Shown here: positions 1 through 7,190 of the stretch, one piece after another
Layout: every line of letters begins with the position of its first letter
Position numbering within the stretch: the first letter of the stretch is position 1
Source: an uncultured Eubacteriales bacterium
Lineage (GTDB): Bacteria; Bacillota; Clostridia; Oscillospirales; Oscillospiraceae
NCBI GenBank assembly: GCA_902492005.1
Contig: CABUJV010000048.1
Span: forward strand, 1-12,753
Length of the DNA: 12,753 bases
Direction of reading: 5' to 3'
Notes under the pieces: generated by a model
What the model saw: only the letters and a program-made list of their open reading frames with translations
Databases searched by the model: none
What the model was told of the DNA's origin: nothing
Position numbers and translations under genes: made by a program

Positions 1-280
1 GGTGTCGGGAGACGCCGGAGTGTTCGCCCTTAAGAGTCGGGACTCCCGCCAGTTCTTCATCACCGGGCACCCGGAGTACGACCCGGACACCCTGGCCCGG
101 GAGTATTTCCGGGACCGGGAGCAGGGCATCCCCATCCGCGTGCCTCAGAACTATTTCCCCGGCGACGACCCCAGCCGTCCGCCCATCGTCCGCTGGCGCA
201 GCGCCGGGCAGCTTCTGTATACCAACTGGCTGAATTACTACGTGTATCAGACCACACCCTACGACATCAAGGAGATTTGA
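1..280 (+). CDS. metA: Homoserine O-acyltransferase MetA, C-terminal part (5' end outside window)
   Basis: This is the last 92 or so residues of the enzyme that acylates homoserine at the start of methionine synthesis in the cytoplasm. The reading frame is open to the window edge, and the GTG at position 2 is an internal codon rather than a start. The segment FFITGHPEYD holds the catalytic His and Glu of the family's triad (His235 and Glu237 in E. coli MetA). The following NYFPGDDP and the ending NWLNYYVYQTTPYD are family hallmarks, so identity is firm. Whether the acyl donor is succinyl-CoA or acetyl-CoA depends on an upstream residue that is not visible; Firmicutes MetA proteins are often acetyltransferases. 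The stop codon lies 3 bases before the start of the HD-domain gene, so the two are co-transcribed. Confidence 0.95.
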   Translation, partial: VSGDAGVFALKSRDSRQFFITGHPEYDPDTLAREYFRDREQGIPIRVPQNYFPGDDPSRPPIVRWRSAGQLLYTNWLNYYVYQTTPYDIKEI

Positions 281-283
281 GTC

Positions 284-946
284 ATGCGCGTGACCTATGA
301 GGACGTAAAGCGCTCTGCGGAGATCCGGACCTATATCACTCAGGCGGACGCCTCCCTCATCGCCCTGGGCTTCACCGAGCACAGCTTCGCCCATGTGACC
401 CGCTGCGCCGAGGTGGCGGGGAACCTGCTGGAGGAGCTGGGGTACGACGGGCACCAGATCGAGCTGTGCAAGATCGCCGCCTATATGCACGACATCGGCA
501 ATGTGGTCAACCGGCATGACCACAACGTCAGCGGAGCCACCATGGCCTTCCGGATCCTGGACAACATGGGCATGGAGCCGGAGGATGTGGCTGCGGTCAT
601 TACCGCCATCGGCCATCACGACGACGCCACCGCCTTCCCGGTCAACGCCATCGCCGCCGCCCTCATCCTGGCGGACAAAACCGACGTGCGCCGCAGCCGG
701 GTCCGCAACCGTGAGACCATCAATTTCGACATCCACGACCGGGTGAACTACGCCGTGGAGCGCTCCGAGGTCTCTCTGGACCGGGATTCCAAGACCTTTA
801 CCCTCTCCCTGTCCATCAACACGGAGGTCTGCGCCGTGATGGACTACTTTGAGATCTTCCTCCAGCGCATGCTCCTGTGCCGCAAGGCCGCCGGTTTTTT
901 CGGCCTGACCTTCCGGCTGGATATCAATGGCTTGACTTTGCTGTGA
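284..946 (+). CDS. HD-domain metal-dependent phosphohydrolase, substrate unknown
   Basis: A 220-residue soluble protein with an HD-type metal site. The visible ligand candidates are His33/His37, the His69-Asp70 doublet in YMHDIGN, His111-His112 in GHHDD, and Asp131 in ADKTD. HD proteins are phosphohydrolases acting on nucleotides or other phosphate esters, but nothing here identifies the substrate. Residues after about 140 form a second, less conserved region with beta-rich character (TFTLSLSINT). The ATG start is supported by AGGAGA at 270-275, 8 bases upstream, and by the 3-base gap to metA, which implies coupled translation. No link to methionine synthesis can be shown beyond the shared operon. 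The 3' end of the gene also carries a likely promoter for the next gene (932-960). Confidence 0.85.
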   Translation: MRVTYEDVKRSAEIRTYITQADASLIALGFTEHSFAHVTRCAEVAGNLLEELGYDGHQIELCKIAAYMHDIGNVVNRHDHNVSGATMAFRILDNMGMEPEDVAAVITAIGHHDDATAFPVNAIAAALILADKTDVRRSRVRNRETINFDIHDRVNYAVERSEVSLDRDSKTFTLSLSINTEVCAVMDYFEIFLQRMLLCRKAAGFFGLTFRLDINGLTLL

Positions 947-960
947 CGCAGTGATATGAT
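932..960 (+). promoter_or_regulatory. Probable sigma-A promoter for the MATE gene, inside the 3' end of the HD gene
   Basis: TTGACT (932-937) and TATGAT (955-960) each match five of six consensus bases and are separated by exactly 17 bases. The -35 box lies in the HD-protein codons and the -10 box just after its stop. Transcription would begin near 967, at the first bases of the hairpin at 965-992, leaving a leader of about 70 bases before the MATE start codon. Confidence 0.55.
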
Positions 961-964
961 TCTT

Positions 965-1002
965 GCCCGCTCCGGTACGGTCCGGGGCGGGCTTTCTTCT
1001 TT
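965..1002 (+). terminator. Intrinsic terminator after the metA/HD operon
   Basis: GCCCGCTCCGG (965-975) pairs with CCGGGGCGGGC (982-992) over 11 bp with one G-T pair and a 6-base loop. A pyrimidine run, TTTCTTCTTTC, follows. This fits a rho-independent terminator for the upstream operon. Because a promoter start site is predicted at about 967, nearly the same hairpin could also sit at the 5' end of the MATE transcript. Confidence 0.7.
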
Positions 1003-1035
1003 CATTCGCCGCCATCAAGGGGGATGTGACACGTC

Positions 1036-2421
1036 ATGCAGAATTCCATCACGGAGGGACCCATTGCAAAGCCTCTCCTGTCCTTTTTCTTTCCCATCCT
1101 GCTGGGCACCTTCTTTCAGCAGCTCTACAACACGGTGGACGCCGTCATTGTGGGCAACTTCGTGGGCAAGGAGGCCTTGGCCGCCGTGGGCGGCCCCACG
1201 GCGGTGCTCATCAACTTTCTGGTGAACCTCTTCGTGGGGCTGTCCTCAGGGGCCACAGTGGTCATCGCCCAGCGATACGGCGCCCGGGACCCGGAAGGCA
1301 TCCGCCGCACCGTCCACACGGCCATCGCCCTGGCCCTGGCCGCCGGCTTGGGCATCACCGTGCTGGGGATATCCGCCTCCGGACCCGCTCTGCGGCGGAT
1401 GGGCACGCCGGCAGACGTGCTGCCCCACGCCGCCGTCTACCTGCGGGTCTACTTCGCCGGCAGCATCGCCTCTTTCCTCTACAACATGGGCTCCAGCATC
1501 CTGCGGGCCGTGGGCGACACCAAGCGCCCCCTCTACTTTCTGATCGCAGCCTGCCTGACCAACATTGTCTTGGATCTGCTCTTCGTGGCGGCGCTGGACC
1601 TGGGGGTGCTGGGCGTGGGTCTGGCTACGGTGCTGTCCCAGGTGGTCAGCGCGGCGCTGGTGCTCCTCGTGCTGCTCCAGCCCGCCTGCGTCTATACCTT
1701 GGTCCCCAAAGAGGTCCGCTTTTATCCCGGCACCCTGAAAAACATCCTGCGCATCGGTGTCCCCGCGGGCATTCAGTCGGATATGTACGCCGTGTCCAAC
1801 ATCCTGCTTCAGGCCTGCATCAACGCCTTCGGCACCGATACCGTGGCCGCCTACACCGCTTTCGGCAAGGTGGACGGCTTTTACTGGATGATCAGCGGCG
1901 CCTTCGGCGTGGCGATCACCACCTTTGTCAGCCAGAATTTCGGAGCTCAGAAGTACGACCGGCTGCGCAGAAGCGTCCGGGTCTGCCTGGGTCTCACCTT
2001 CGGCGTCACCGCCTTTGTCAGCCTGGTATTCTTTGCTGCGGCCCCCTGGCTGCTGCGCATGTTTTCCGGCGACTCTGCGGTCCTCTCCCTGGGCGTTGGA
2101 ATGCTCCGCTTCATCTGCCCCTTCTACGGCGCCTTCGTCTGCATCGAAATCTTTTCCGCCACCGTCCGGGGCGCCGGTGACTCCCTGCCCCCTATGCTGC
2201 TCACCTGCGGCGGGGTCTGCGTGCTGCGGGTGCTGTGGGTCTTCCTGATCCTGCCCCATTCCCCCTCCATGGATACCGTGCTGGTGAGCTACCCCGTCAG
2301 CTGGATCGTCACCTCCCTGCTCTACATCTTCTATTACCTCCAGGGCGGCTGGCTGCGCCGCCGCATCCGGGTCTGCGGCTACGCCCCCGAGGAGCCCAGG
2401 CGCAGGCCGGCGAAGGTTTGA
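1036..2421 (+). CDS. MATE-family multidrug/Na+ efflux transporter
   Basis: A 461-residue integral membrane protein, the usual length of the MATE family, with about 12 hydrophobic segments. MATE proteins export cationic drugs, metabolites or flavin-like compounds using Na+ or H+ gradients. The N-terminal signature is clear: TEGPIAKPLLSFFFPILLG followed by QQLYNTVDAVIVGNFVG. The second half repeats the pattern (LKNILRIGVPAGIQSDMYAVSN, then VAAYTAFGKVDGF), consistent with the internal two-fold repeat. The C-terminal tail is short and basic (RRRIRV). The ATG is preceded by AAGGGGG at 1019-1025, about 10 bases upstream. It seems to be a one-gene unit with its own promoter at 932-960 and a weak terminator after it. 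The substrate cannot be deduced. Confidence 0.9.
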   Translation: MQNSITEGPIAKPLLSFFFPILLGTFFQQLYNTVDAVIVGNFVGKEALAAVGGPTAVLINFLVNLFVGLSSGATVVIAQRYGARDPEGIRRTVHTAIALALAAGLGITVLGISASGPALRRMGTPADVLPHAAVYLRVYFAGSIASFLYNMGSSILRAVGDTKRPLYFLIAACLTNIVLDLLFVAALDLGVLGVGLATVLSQVVSAALVLLVLLQPACVYTLVPKEVRFYPGTLKNILRIGVPAGIQSDMYAVSNILLQACINAFGTDTVAAYTAFGKVDGFYWMISGAFGVAITTFVSQNFGAQKYDRLRRSVRVCLGLTFGVTAFVSLVFFAAAPWLLRMFSGDSAVLSLGVGMLRFICPFYGAFVCIEIFSATVRGAGDSLPPMLLTCGGVCVLRVLWVFLILPHSPSMDTVLVSYPVSWIVTSLLYIFYYLQGGWLRRRIRVCGYAPEEPRRRPAKV

Positions 2422-2466
2422 ACCGGCGCACGCAGCTGCGGCGCCACGCCGGTGCATTCTTCTTAT
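2422..2466 (+). terminator. Possible terminator of the MATE gene
   Basis: ACCGGCG (2422-2428) can pair with CGCCGGT (2447-2453), enclosing a further self-complementary segment, CGCAGCTGCG (2431-2440). A moderately T-rich stretch (GCATTCTTCTTAT) follows. The structure begins at the base after the stop codon. The tail is interrupted by A and C, so efficiency is uncertain. Confidence 0.4.
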
Positions 2467-2467
2467 A

Positions 2468-2515
2468 ATTAAGATATAGCCTGAGACCAACGCCGGCAAA
2501 CGGTTATATCTTAAT
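2468..2515. repeat. 14-bp inverted repeat upstream of the phosphorelay promoter
   Basis: ATTAAGATATAGCC (2468-2481) and GGTTATATCTTAAT (2502-2515) are complementary over 14 bp with one G-T position, around a 20-base centre that includes GCCGGC. No T-run follows, so it is not a typical terminator. Its right arm ends 8 bases before the -35 box at 2524, where an activator site would be expected. It is therefore noted as a candidate regulator-binding site or cruciform, with function unknown. Confidence 0.6.
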
Positions 2516-2523
2516 GAATTCCC

Positions 2524-2552
2524 TTGAAATTACGTCTGTTTTATCTTATAAT
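2524..2552 (+). promoter_or_regulatory. Strong sigma-A promoter of the phosphorelay operon
   Basis: TTGAAA (2524-2529) and a perfect TATAAT (2547-2552) are separated by exactly 17 bases in an AT-rich stretch. The expected start near 2559 gives a leader of about 73 bases. The ribosome site AAAGAGG (2614-2620) precedes the ATG at 2632. An ATG at 2621 is in another frame and leads nowhere. Confidence 0.75.
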
Positions 2553-2631
2553 ATAATTGATTTTTTATACAAAAAGTGTATCCTAATTTTCTGATTACAC
2601 GCAGATAAATCACAAAGAGGATGGATTCATT

Positions 2632-4155
2632 ATGCTTCAAGATCATTCGCAAAAGCAGAACATATTGATTGTGGACGATTCCGAGATTAATCGCTCCATT
2701 CTGGCGGATATTTTGGGCGAAGAGTATGGGATCTTCGAGGCGGCGGACGGAGTTGAGGCCATTGAAATGATCCAAAAACATATGATGGAGCTCTCTGCCG
2801 TACTGCTGGATATTGTCATGCCGCGCAAGAACGGCTACGAGGTATTGACCGTCATGAATCAGAAGGGCTGGATCGAGGAAATCCCCGTGATCATTATTTC
2901 TGCGGAGAGCGGTTCCCGGCAGGTTGAGCAGGCCTACAATCTGGGCGCTACCGATTTCATCATGCGGCCCTTTGACGCGCTGATCGTCCACCGGCGGGTC
3001 GTCAATACGGTTTTACTGTACGCCAAGCAGAGAAAACTGCTCAGTCTTGTGGTGGACCAAATCAACGAAAAAGAACGTCTGAGCAATACGCTGGTCGATA
3101 TTCTCAGCCACATCGTGGAATTTCGAAATGGGGAAAGCGGTCAGCATATTGTACATATCCGCACCTTTACGGAGGTGATGCTGAGACAGCTGCAGCGGAC
3201 GACCGAACGCTACGCGCTGAAAAAGGCGGATATCGCCCAGATCAGCCTGGCGGCCTCGCTTCACGATATCGGAAAGATTGCGATTGATGAGAAAATCCTC
3301 AACAAGCCGGGCCGGCTGACACAGGAGGAGTTTGAGGTGATGAAGACGCACTCGGCGATCGGGGCGCAGATGCTGGAAAAACTGCCGAATTATCAGAACA
3401 CCCAGCTTGTCCGGACCGCTTGGGAGATCTGCCGCTGGCATCATGAGCGGTATGACGGGCGGGGATATCCGGACGGCTTGAAGGGGGACGAAATCCCTAT
3501 CTCCGCCCAGACGGTAGCGCTGGCGGATGTCTATGACGCGCTGATCAGCAACCGGTGCTACAAAAAAGCGATTCCGCATGAAACTGCCGTTCAGATGATC
3601 CTTCGCGGCGAGTGCGGCGTGTTTAACCCGCTTCTGCTGGACTGCCTGCAGCAGGTGGAGGGCATTTTGAACACGGAGTTCATCCATTTACATGCGCAGG
3701 CGCGGCAGATCACACACCGGGGTCTGATCAAGGAACTGCTTCACGGGGAAAATGCCTTTGCCTCTGAACGCTCGCTGAATCTGATCGATCAGGAGCGAAT
3801 GGAGTACGCGTTCTTTTCCGCTATGACAGAGGAGCTGCAGTTTAAATACACCGTGTCGGACGACACACTCAGCGTATCGCCCTGGAGCACGGAAAAACTG
3901 GGGATCGATAAGTTTTTGACCGATCCGCTGCACAACGAAAAAATCCTGCAGATTTTGGGAGAGTCTGCCTGCCGGGATATCCAGAACGCGATACTTGACC
4001 GAACGCCGGAGGATCCCGCGTTCCATTATGAATGTCCTCTTTTCATGAATGGACTACCCCGCCGGCACCGGATCACGGTTCAGACAAAATGGCTGGACGG
4101 CAAGTGTGTGGAGGTGGTGGGAAGGGCCGTCGATATCCATGATATGCGGGCGTGA
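2632..4155 (+). CDS. Response regulator with HD-GYP c-di-GMP phosphodiesterase domain and PAS-like C-terminus
   Basis: A 507-residue cytoplasmic output protein of the phosphorelay. Residues 8-135 are a receiver domain with acidic pair Asp15-Asp16, phospho-acceptor Asp60 (LLDIVMP) and Ser90. The usual receiver lysine is replaced by Arg112 in DFIMRPF. Residues 150-345 are an HD-GYP domain with an intact HDIGK (211-215), HHERYDGRGYP (270-280) and ADVYDAL (299-304). These motifs are typical of active c-di-GMP hydrolases, so phosphorylation probably tunes c-di-GMP breakdown. Residues 390-507 look like a divergent PAS fold (EYAFFSAMTEELQF through VVGRAVDIHDM), which might sense or dimerise. The ATG is supported by AAAGAGG and the strong promoter upstream. 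The gene is followed after 118 bases by the Hpt and kinase genes. Its base composition is less GC-rich than its surroundings. Confidence 0.9.
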   Translation: MLQDHSQKQNILIVDDSEINRSILADILGEEYGIFEAADGVEAIEMIQKHMMELSAVLLDIVMPRKNGYEVLTVMNQKGWIEEIPVIIISAESGSRQVEQAYNLGATDFIMRPFDALIVHRRVVNTVLLYAKQRKLLSLVVDQINEKERLSNTLVDILSHIVEFRNGESGQHIVHIRTFTEVMLRQLQRTTERYALKKADIAQISLAASLHDIGKIAIDEKILNKPGRLTQEEFEVMKTHSAIGAQMLEKLPNYQNTQLVRTAWEICRWHHERYDGRGYPDGLKGDEIPISAQTVALADVYDALISNRCYKKAIPHETAVQMILRGECGVFNPLLLDCLQQVEGILNTEFIHLHAQARQITHRGLIKELLHGENAFASERSLNLIDQERMEYAFFSAMTEELQFKYTVSDDTLSVSPWSTEKLGIDKFLTDPLHNEKILQILGESACRDIQNAILDRTPEDPAFHYECPLFMNGLPRRHRITVQTKWLDGKCVEVVGRAVDIHDMRA

Positions 4156-4273
4156 ACCGATGCGCTTGAAAAAGGGGCCGCGCAGGCCGCCGCCGCTTGT
4201 TCCATGACGCTTCCATGAGGGAAACGTTTTCCGTTGTTTTTCCCAACCGCAAAGAGACAGGAGGGGTATCCCG
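4156..4273 (+). other. Spacer between regulator and Hpt genes with an 11-base-phased direct repeat
   Basis: This 118-base gap has no convincing promoter or terminator. TTCCATGA occurs twice, at 4200-4207 and 4211-4218, one helical turn apart. It is followed by the near-palindrome GGAAACGTTTTCC (4220-4232). The spacer ends with a good ribosome site, AGGAGGGG (4259-4266), for the Hpt gene. The three genes are therefore most simply read as one operon, but a separate regulatory input here is possible. Confidence 0.4.
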
Positions 4274-4639
4274 ATGACATTGCAGGAATGCTACGCCGCC
4301 ATAGGCGGTGATTACGAGGATGTCGCCGCGCGGCTGCGCAGCGACCGATTGGTGCAGAAATTCCTTCTGCGCTTTTTGGACGACCAAAGCTATGCGCTGT
4401 TCTGCACCTCAATGGAAGAGAAAAATTATGAAGAGGCCTTCCGGGCCGCTCATACGATCAAGGGCATCTGCCAAAATCTCAGCTTTACCCGCCTGCTGGA
4501 ATCCAGCAGTGGGATGTCCGAAGCATTGCGCCATGGCTGGACGCCGAAAGCCGACGAACTCATCCGCCAGCTGGCGGAAGACTACCAGCTCACCGTAGAC
4601 GGAATCCGGAGATTTCAAAGGGAATGCGGAGGGCAGTAA
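4274..4639 (+). CDS. Stand-alone histidine phosphotransfer (Hpt) protein
   Basis: A 121-residue, mostly helical cytoplasmic protein that carries a phosphoryl group between receiver domains. The Hpt motif AAHTIKGICQNLSF places the phospho-acceptor at His60, followed by Lys63-Gly64 as the family requires. Flanking helices (residues 20-50 and 75-115) complete the four-helix bundle, and the length is normal for a single-domain Hpt. The start is supported by AGGAGGGG 7 bases upstream. The stop codon is one base from the kinase ATG, so translation is coupled. It is the expected link between the receiver domains of the hybrid kinase and the HD-GYP regulator. That pairing is inferred from position, not shown. 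Confidence 0.9.
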   Translation: MTLQECYAAIGGDYEDVAARLRSDRLVQKFLLRFLDDQSYALFCTSMEEKNYEEAFRAAHTIKGICQNLSFTRLLESSSGMSEALRHGWTPKADELIRQLAEDYQLTVDGIRRFQRECGGQ

Positions 4640-4640
4640 C

Positions 4641-7190
4641 ATGCAGGAGAAACTTGAAATCAAACGCTTTTTGAGAAGCAGCATGGTGCTCACCACGATC
4701 ATCTGCATTGGGGTTTTCACTTTTCTGGGAATTAATACGAACCACCGAAACGAGACGACCATCAATCAGGTGGGCGGCCTCTACATGGCCAGCATGAACG
4801 AGCGAATCTCCAAACATTTTTCAACCATGATTGATTTGCGGCTGACCCAGTTGGATACTCTGGTGGAGACAATACCTGGGCGGAGCCGCGAGGACAGCGC
4901 GATGGTGCGGGAATGGCTGGAGTACAACGGAACGATTCGCGGCCTGGAAGCGCTTGCCTATTTTTTTGAGGACGGAAGTTTTGAAATGATCTACGGCGTA
5001 CCGGCGTCCTCGGTCAATGCCGACCGGTTTTTCGATTCGATGCAGAACGGAGAGAGAAAGGTTTCCGTGGGCGTTGACGACAACGGAGAGAAAGTGGCTT
5101 TCATTGGTGTTCCCTTTGAAATTACTCTGCAGGACGGCAGGAAAAGCATCGCCATTGTGGGGCGGATGCCAATTGAATATATCAGTGAAACCCTTTCGCT
5201 GGATGAGGAGGATGCGCTGATGTACTCCTTTGTCGTCCGGCAGGACGGGAGTTTTGTCGTCCGCAGCGTCGGCGCCTACCGGGATAACTATTTTGAACGG
5301 GTCAGAGCGATCTATGAAAAAGTGGAGGGCAAGAAGGACGTGGAGCAGTTTCTCACAGAACTGCAGGCGGCCATGGCCGCAAAAGAGGATTACTCCGCCA
5401 TGTTTACAATGGAGGGAGAGCGCCGTCAGATGTATTGCTCCGCTCTGCCTTCATCGGATTGGTATCTCATTACATTCCTGCCCTACGGACCGCTGAATGA
5501 TGCGGTAGAGACGCAGGGACGGCAGATGCTCCTGATGTCCCTGGTAAGCTGTGTTGTAATTTTGCTGGTGCTGGTTTTCATCTTCATGAAGTATTTCCGG
5601 CTGAACCATATTCAGCTTCAGGAGCTGGCGGAGGCGAAACGGGCTGCGGAGGATGCCAGCCGGTCGAAGAGCGAATTCCTCTCCAATATGAGCCACGATA
5701 TCCGCACGCCGATGAACGCCATTGTGGGCATGACGACAATCGCCCTGGCGAATATCGACGACAAGGACCGGGTGGAAAACTGCCTGAAAAAGATCGTCCT
5801 GTCCAGCAAGCATCTGCTGGGGCTGATCAACGACGTATTGGATATGTCCAAGATTGAAAGCGGCAAAATGACCTTGAGCGTGGAGCTGGTTTCTCTGCGG
5901 GAGATTATGGAGAGCCTCGTCAGCATCGTACAGCCTCAGGTCAAGGCAAAGCAGCAGAAGTTCGACATATTCATTTATGACATTGAATCGGAAAATGTGC
6001 TGTGCGACAGTGTGCGCCTCAATCAGATTCTTTTGAATCTGCTGTCCAACGCAATCAAATTCACTCCGGAGGGCGGGGCAATCGAGGTATCCCTGCATGA
6101 ACAGGAATCGCCAAAGGGCAGTGAATACGTCCGGATTTTTCTGCGGGTGAAGGACACGGGAATCGGCATGTCCGAGGAATTTCAAGCTCATATTTTTGAT
6201 TCCTTTACCCGTGAGGATAACAAGCGCGTCCAGAAGACCGAAGGAACCGGCCTGGGCATGGCAATCACAAAATATATTGTGGACGCAATGGGCGGCGAGA
6301 TTCGAGTAACCAGCACCCAGGGCGCCGGCACCGAGTTTAATGTGACGCTGGACTTTGAACGGACAGAGGAAAAGGAAGAGGATATGATCCTTCCTGAGTT
6401 TACAATGCTGGTGGTTGACGATGACAAACAGCTCTGCGAGAGTACGGCGGCATCGCTGAAATCCATCGGCGTTCGGGCGGACTGGACGTTGGACGGTGAG
6501 AGCGCGATCCAGATCGTCCGCCAGCACCATGAGCGGCATGACGATTATCACATCATCCTGCTGGATCTGAGGCTGCCGGGCATAGACGGAATAAAAACAG
6601 CGAAGGAGCTGAGAAAGCAGCTGGGCGACAGCGTCCCGATCCTGCTGATCTCCGCATACGACTGCAGCGAAATTGAGGAGGAAGCGCGTGAGGCGGGGAT
6701 CAACGGCTTTTTGTCTAAGCCGCTGTTTAAGTCCACCTTGTACTATGGGCTGAAGCCTTATATAGACTCCTCTGCAAAACCCTCTGAGCCGAGTAAAAAT
6801 GCGGTGAACTTTGCTGGGAAACGGATTCTTTTGGCCGAAGATAACGACCTGAACTGGGAGATTGCCAGCGAATTGCTCCAGGAAATGGGGGTGGAGCTGG
6901 AGCGGGCGGCAAACGGAGAAATCTGTGCCGGCATGTTCCGAACGTCTCCGGTGGGCTACTATGATGCGGTGCTGATGGATATCCGCATGCCTGTCAAAGA
7001 TGGCTACGAAGCCACCGACATCATACGCGGTATGGACCGTCCGGATTCCGTCCTTCCGATTATCGCCATGACGGCGGACGCCTTTTCTGAAGATATTCAG
7101 AAATGCATGGAGCACGGTATGAACGCTCACGTGGCGAAACCGATTGACATTAAAGAACTCGCCCACATCCTGAGCCGATACTTTGAATGA
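4641..7190 (+). CDS. Membrane hybrid histidine kinase with Cache-like sensor and two receiver domains
   Basis: An 849-residue sensor kinase. A first membrane segment (about 13-32) and a second (about 295-318) bracket an extracytoplasmic domain of about 260 residues resembling a double-Cache ligand sensor. No HAMP or PAS domain follows; a short coiled linker (325-343) leads straight to HisKA with SHDIRTP (phospho-acceptor His352). The ATPase domain has LNLLSNAIKF (Asn466, Asn470), DTGIG (505-509) and GTGLG (535-539). Receiver 1 (588-708) has Asp593-595, Asp642, Ser671 and Lys693. Receiver 2 (727-847) has Glu733/Asp734, Asp780, Thr811 and Lys833. Every catalytic position expected is present. 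It probably autophosphorylates on sensing an external small molecule and passes phosphate to the Hpt protein next door. The ligand is unknown. It is the last gene of the module. Confidence 0.93.
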   Translation: MQEKLEIKRFLRSSMVLTTIICIGVFTFLGINTNHRNETTINQVGGLYMASMNERISKHFSTMIDLRLTQLDTLVETIPGRSREDSAMVREWLEYNGTIRGLEALAYFFEDGSFEMIYGVPASSVNADRFFDSMQNGERKVSVGVDDNGEKVAFIGVPFEITLQDGRKSIAIVGRMPIEYISETLSLDEEDALMYSFVVRQDGSFVVRSVGAYRDNYFERVRAIYEKVEGKKDVEQFLTELQAAMAAKEDYSAMFTMEGERRQMYCSALPSSDWYLITFLPYGPLNDAVETQGRQMLLMSLVSCVVILLVLVFIFMKYFRLNHIQLQELAEAKRAAEDASRSKSEFLSNMSHDIRTPMNAIVGMTTIALANIDDKDRVENCLKKIVLSSKHLLGLINDVLDMSKIESGKMTLSVELVSLREIMESLVSIVQPQVKAKQQKFDIFIYDIESENVLCDSVRLNQILLNLLSNAIKFTPEGGAIEVSLHEQESPKGSEYVRIFLRVKDTGIGMSEEFQAHIFDSFTREDNKRVQKTEGTGLGMAITKYIVDAMGGEIRVTSTQGAGTEFNVTLDFERTEEKEEDMILPEFTMLVVDDDKQLCESTAASLKSIGVRADWTLDGESAIQIVRQHHERHDDYHIILLDLRLPGIDGIKTAKELRKQLGDSVPILLISAYDCSEIEEEAREAGINGFLSKPLFKSTLYYGLKPYIDSSAKPSEPSKNAVNFAGKRILLAEDNDLNWEIASELLQEMGVELERAANGEICAGMFRTSPVGYYDAVLMDIRMPVKDGYEATDIIRGMDRPDSVLPIIAMTADAFSEDIQKCMEHGMNAHVAKPIDIKELAHILSRYFE

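Noticed and set aside
963..2180. 405-codon frame overlapping the MATE gene on the same strand
   Set aside because: The product is rich in R, G, H and P, typical of an off-frame reading of GC-rich DNA, while the other frame gives a complete MATE transporter.
2561..2576. TTTTTTATACAAAAA in the relay leader as a riboswitch or terminator
   Set aside because: The possible stem is only five A-T pairs and would be unstable; no known riboswitch core was recognised.
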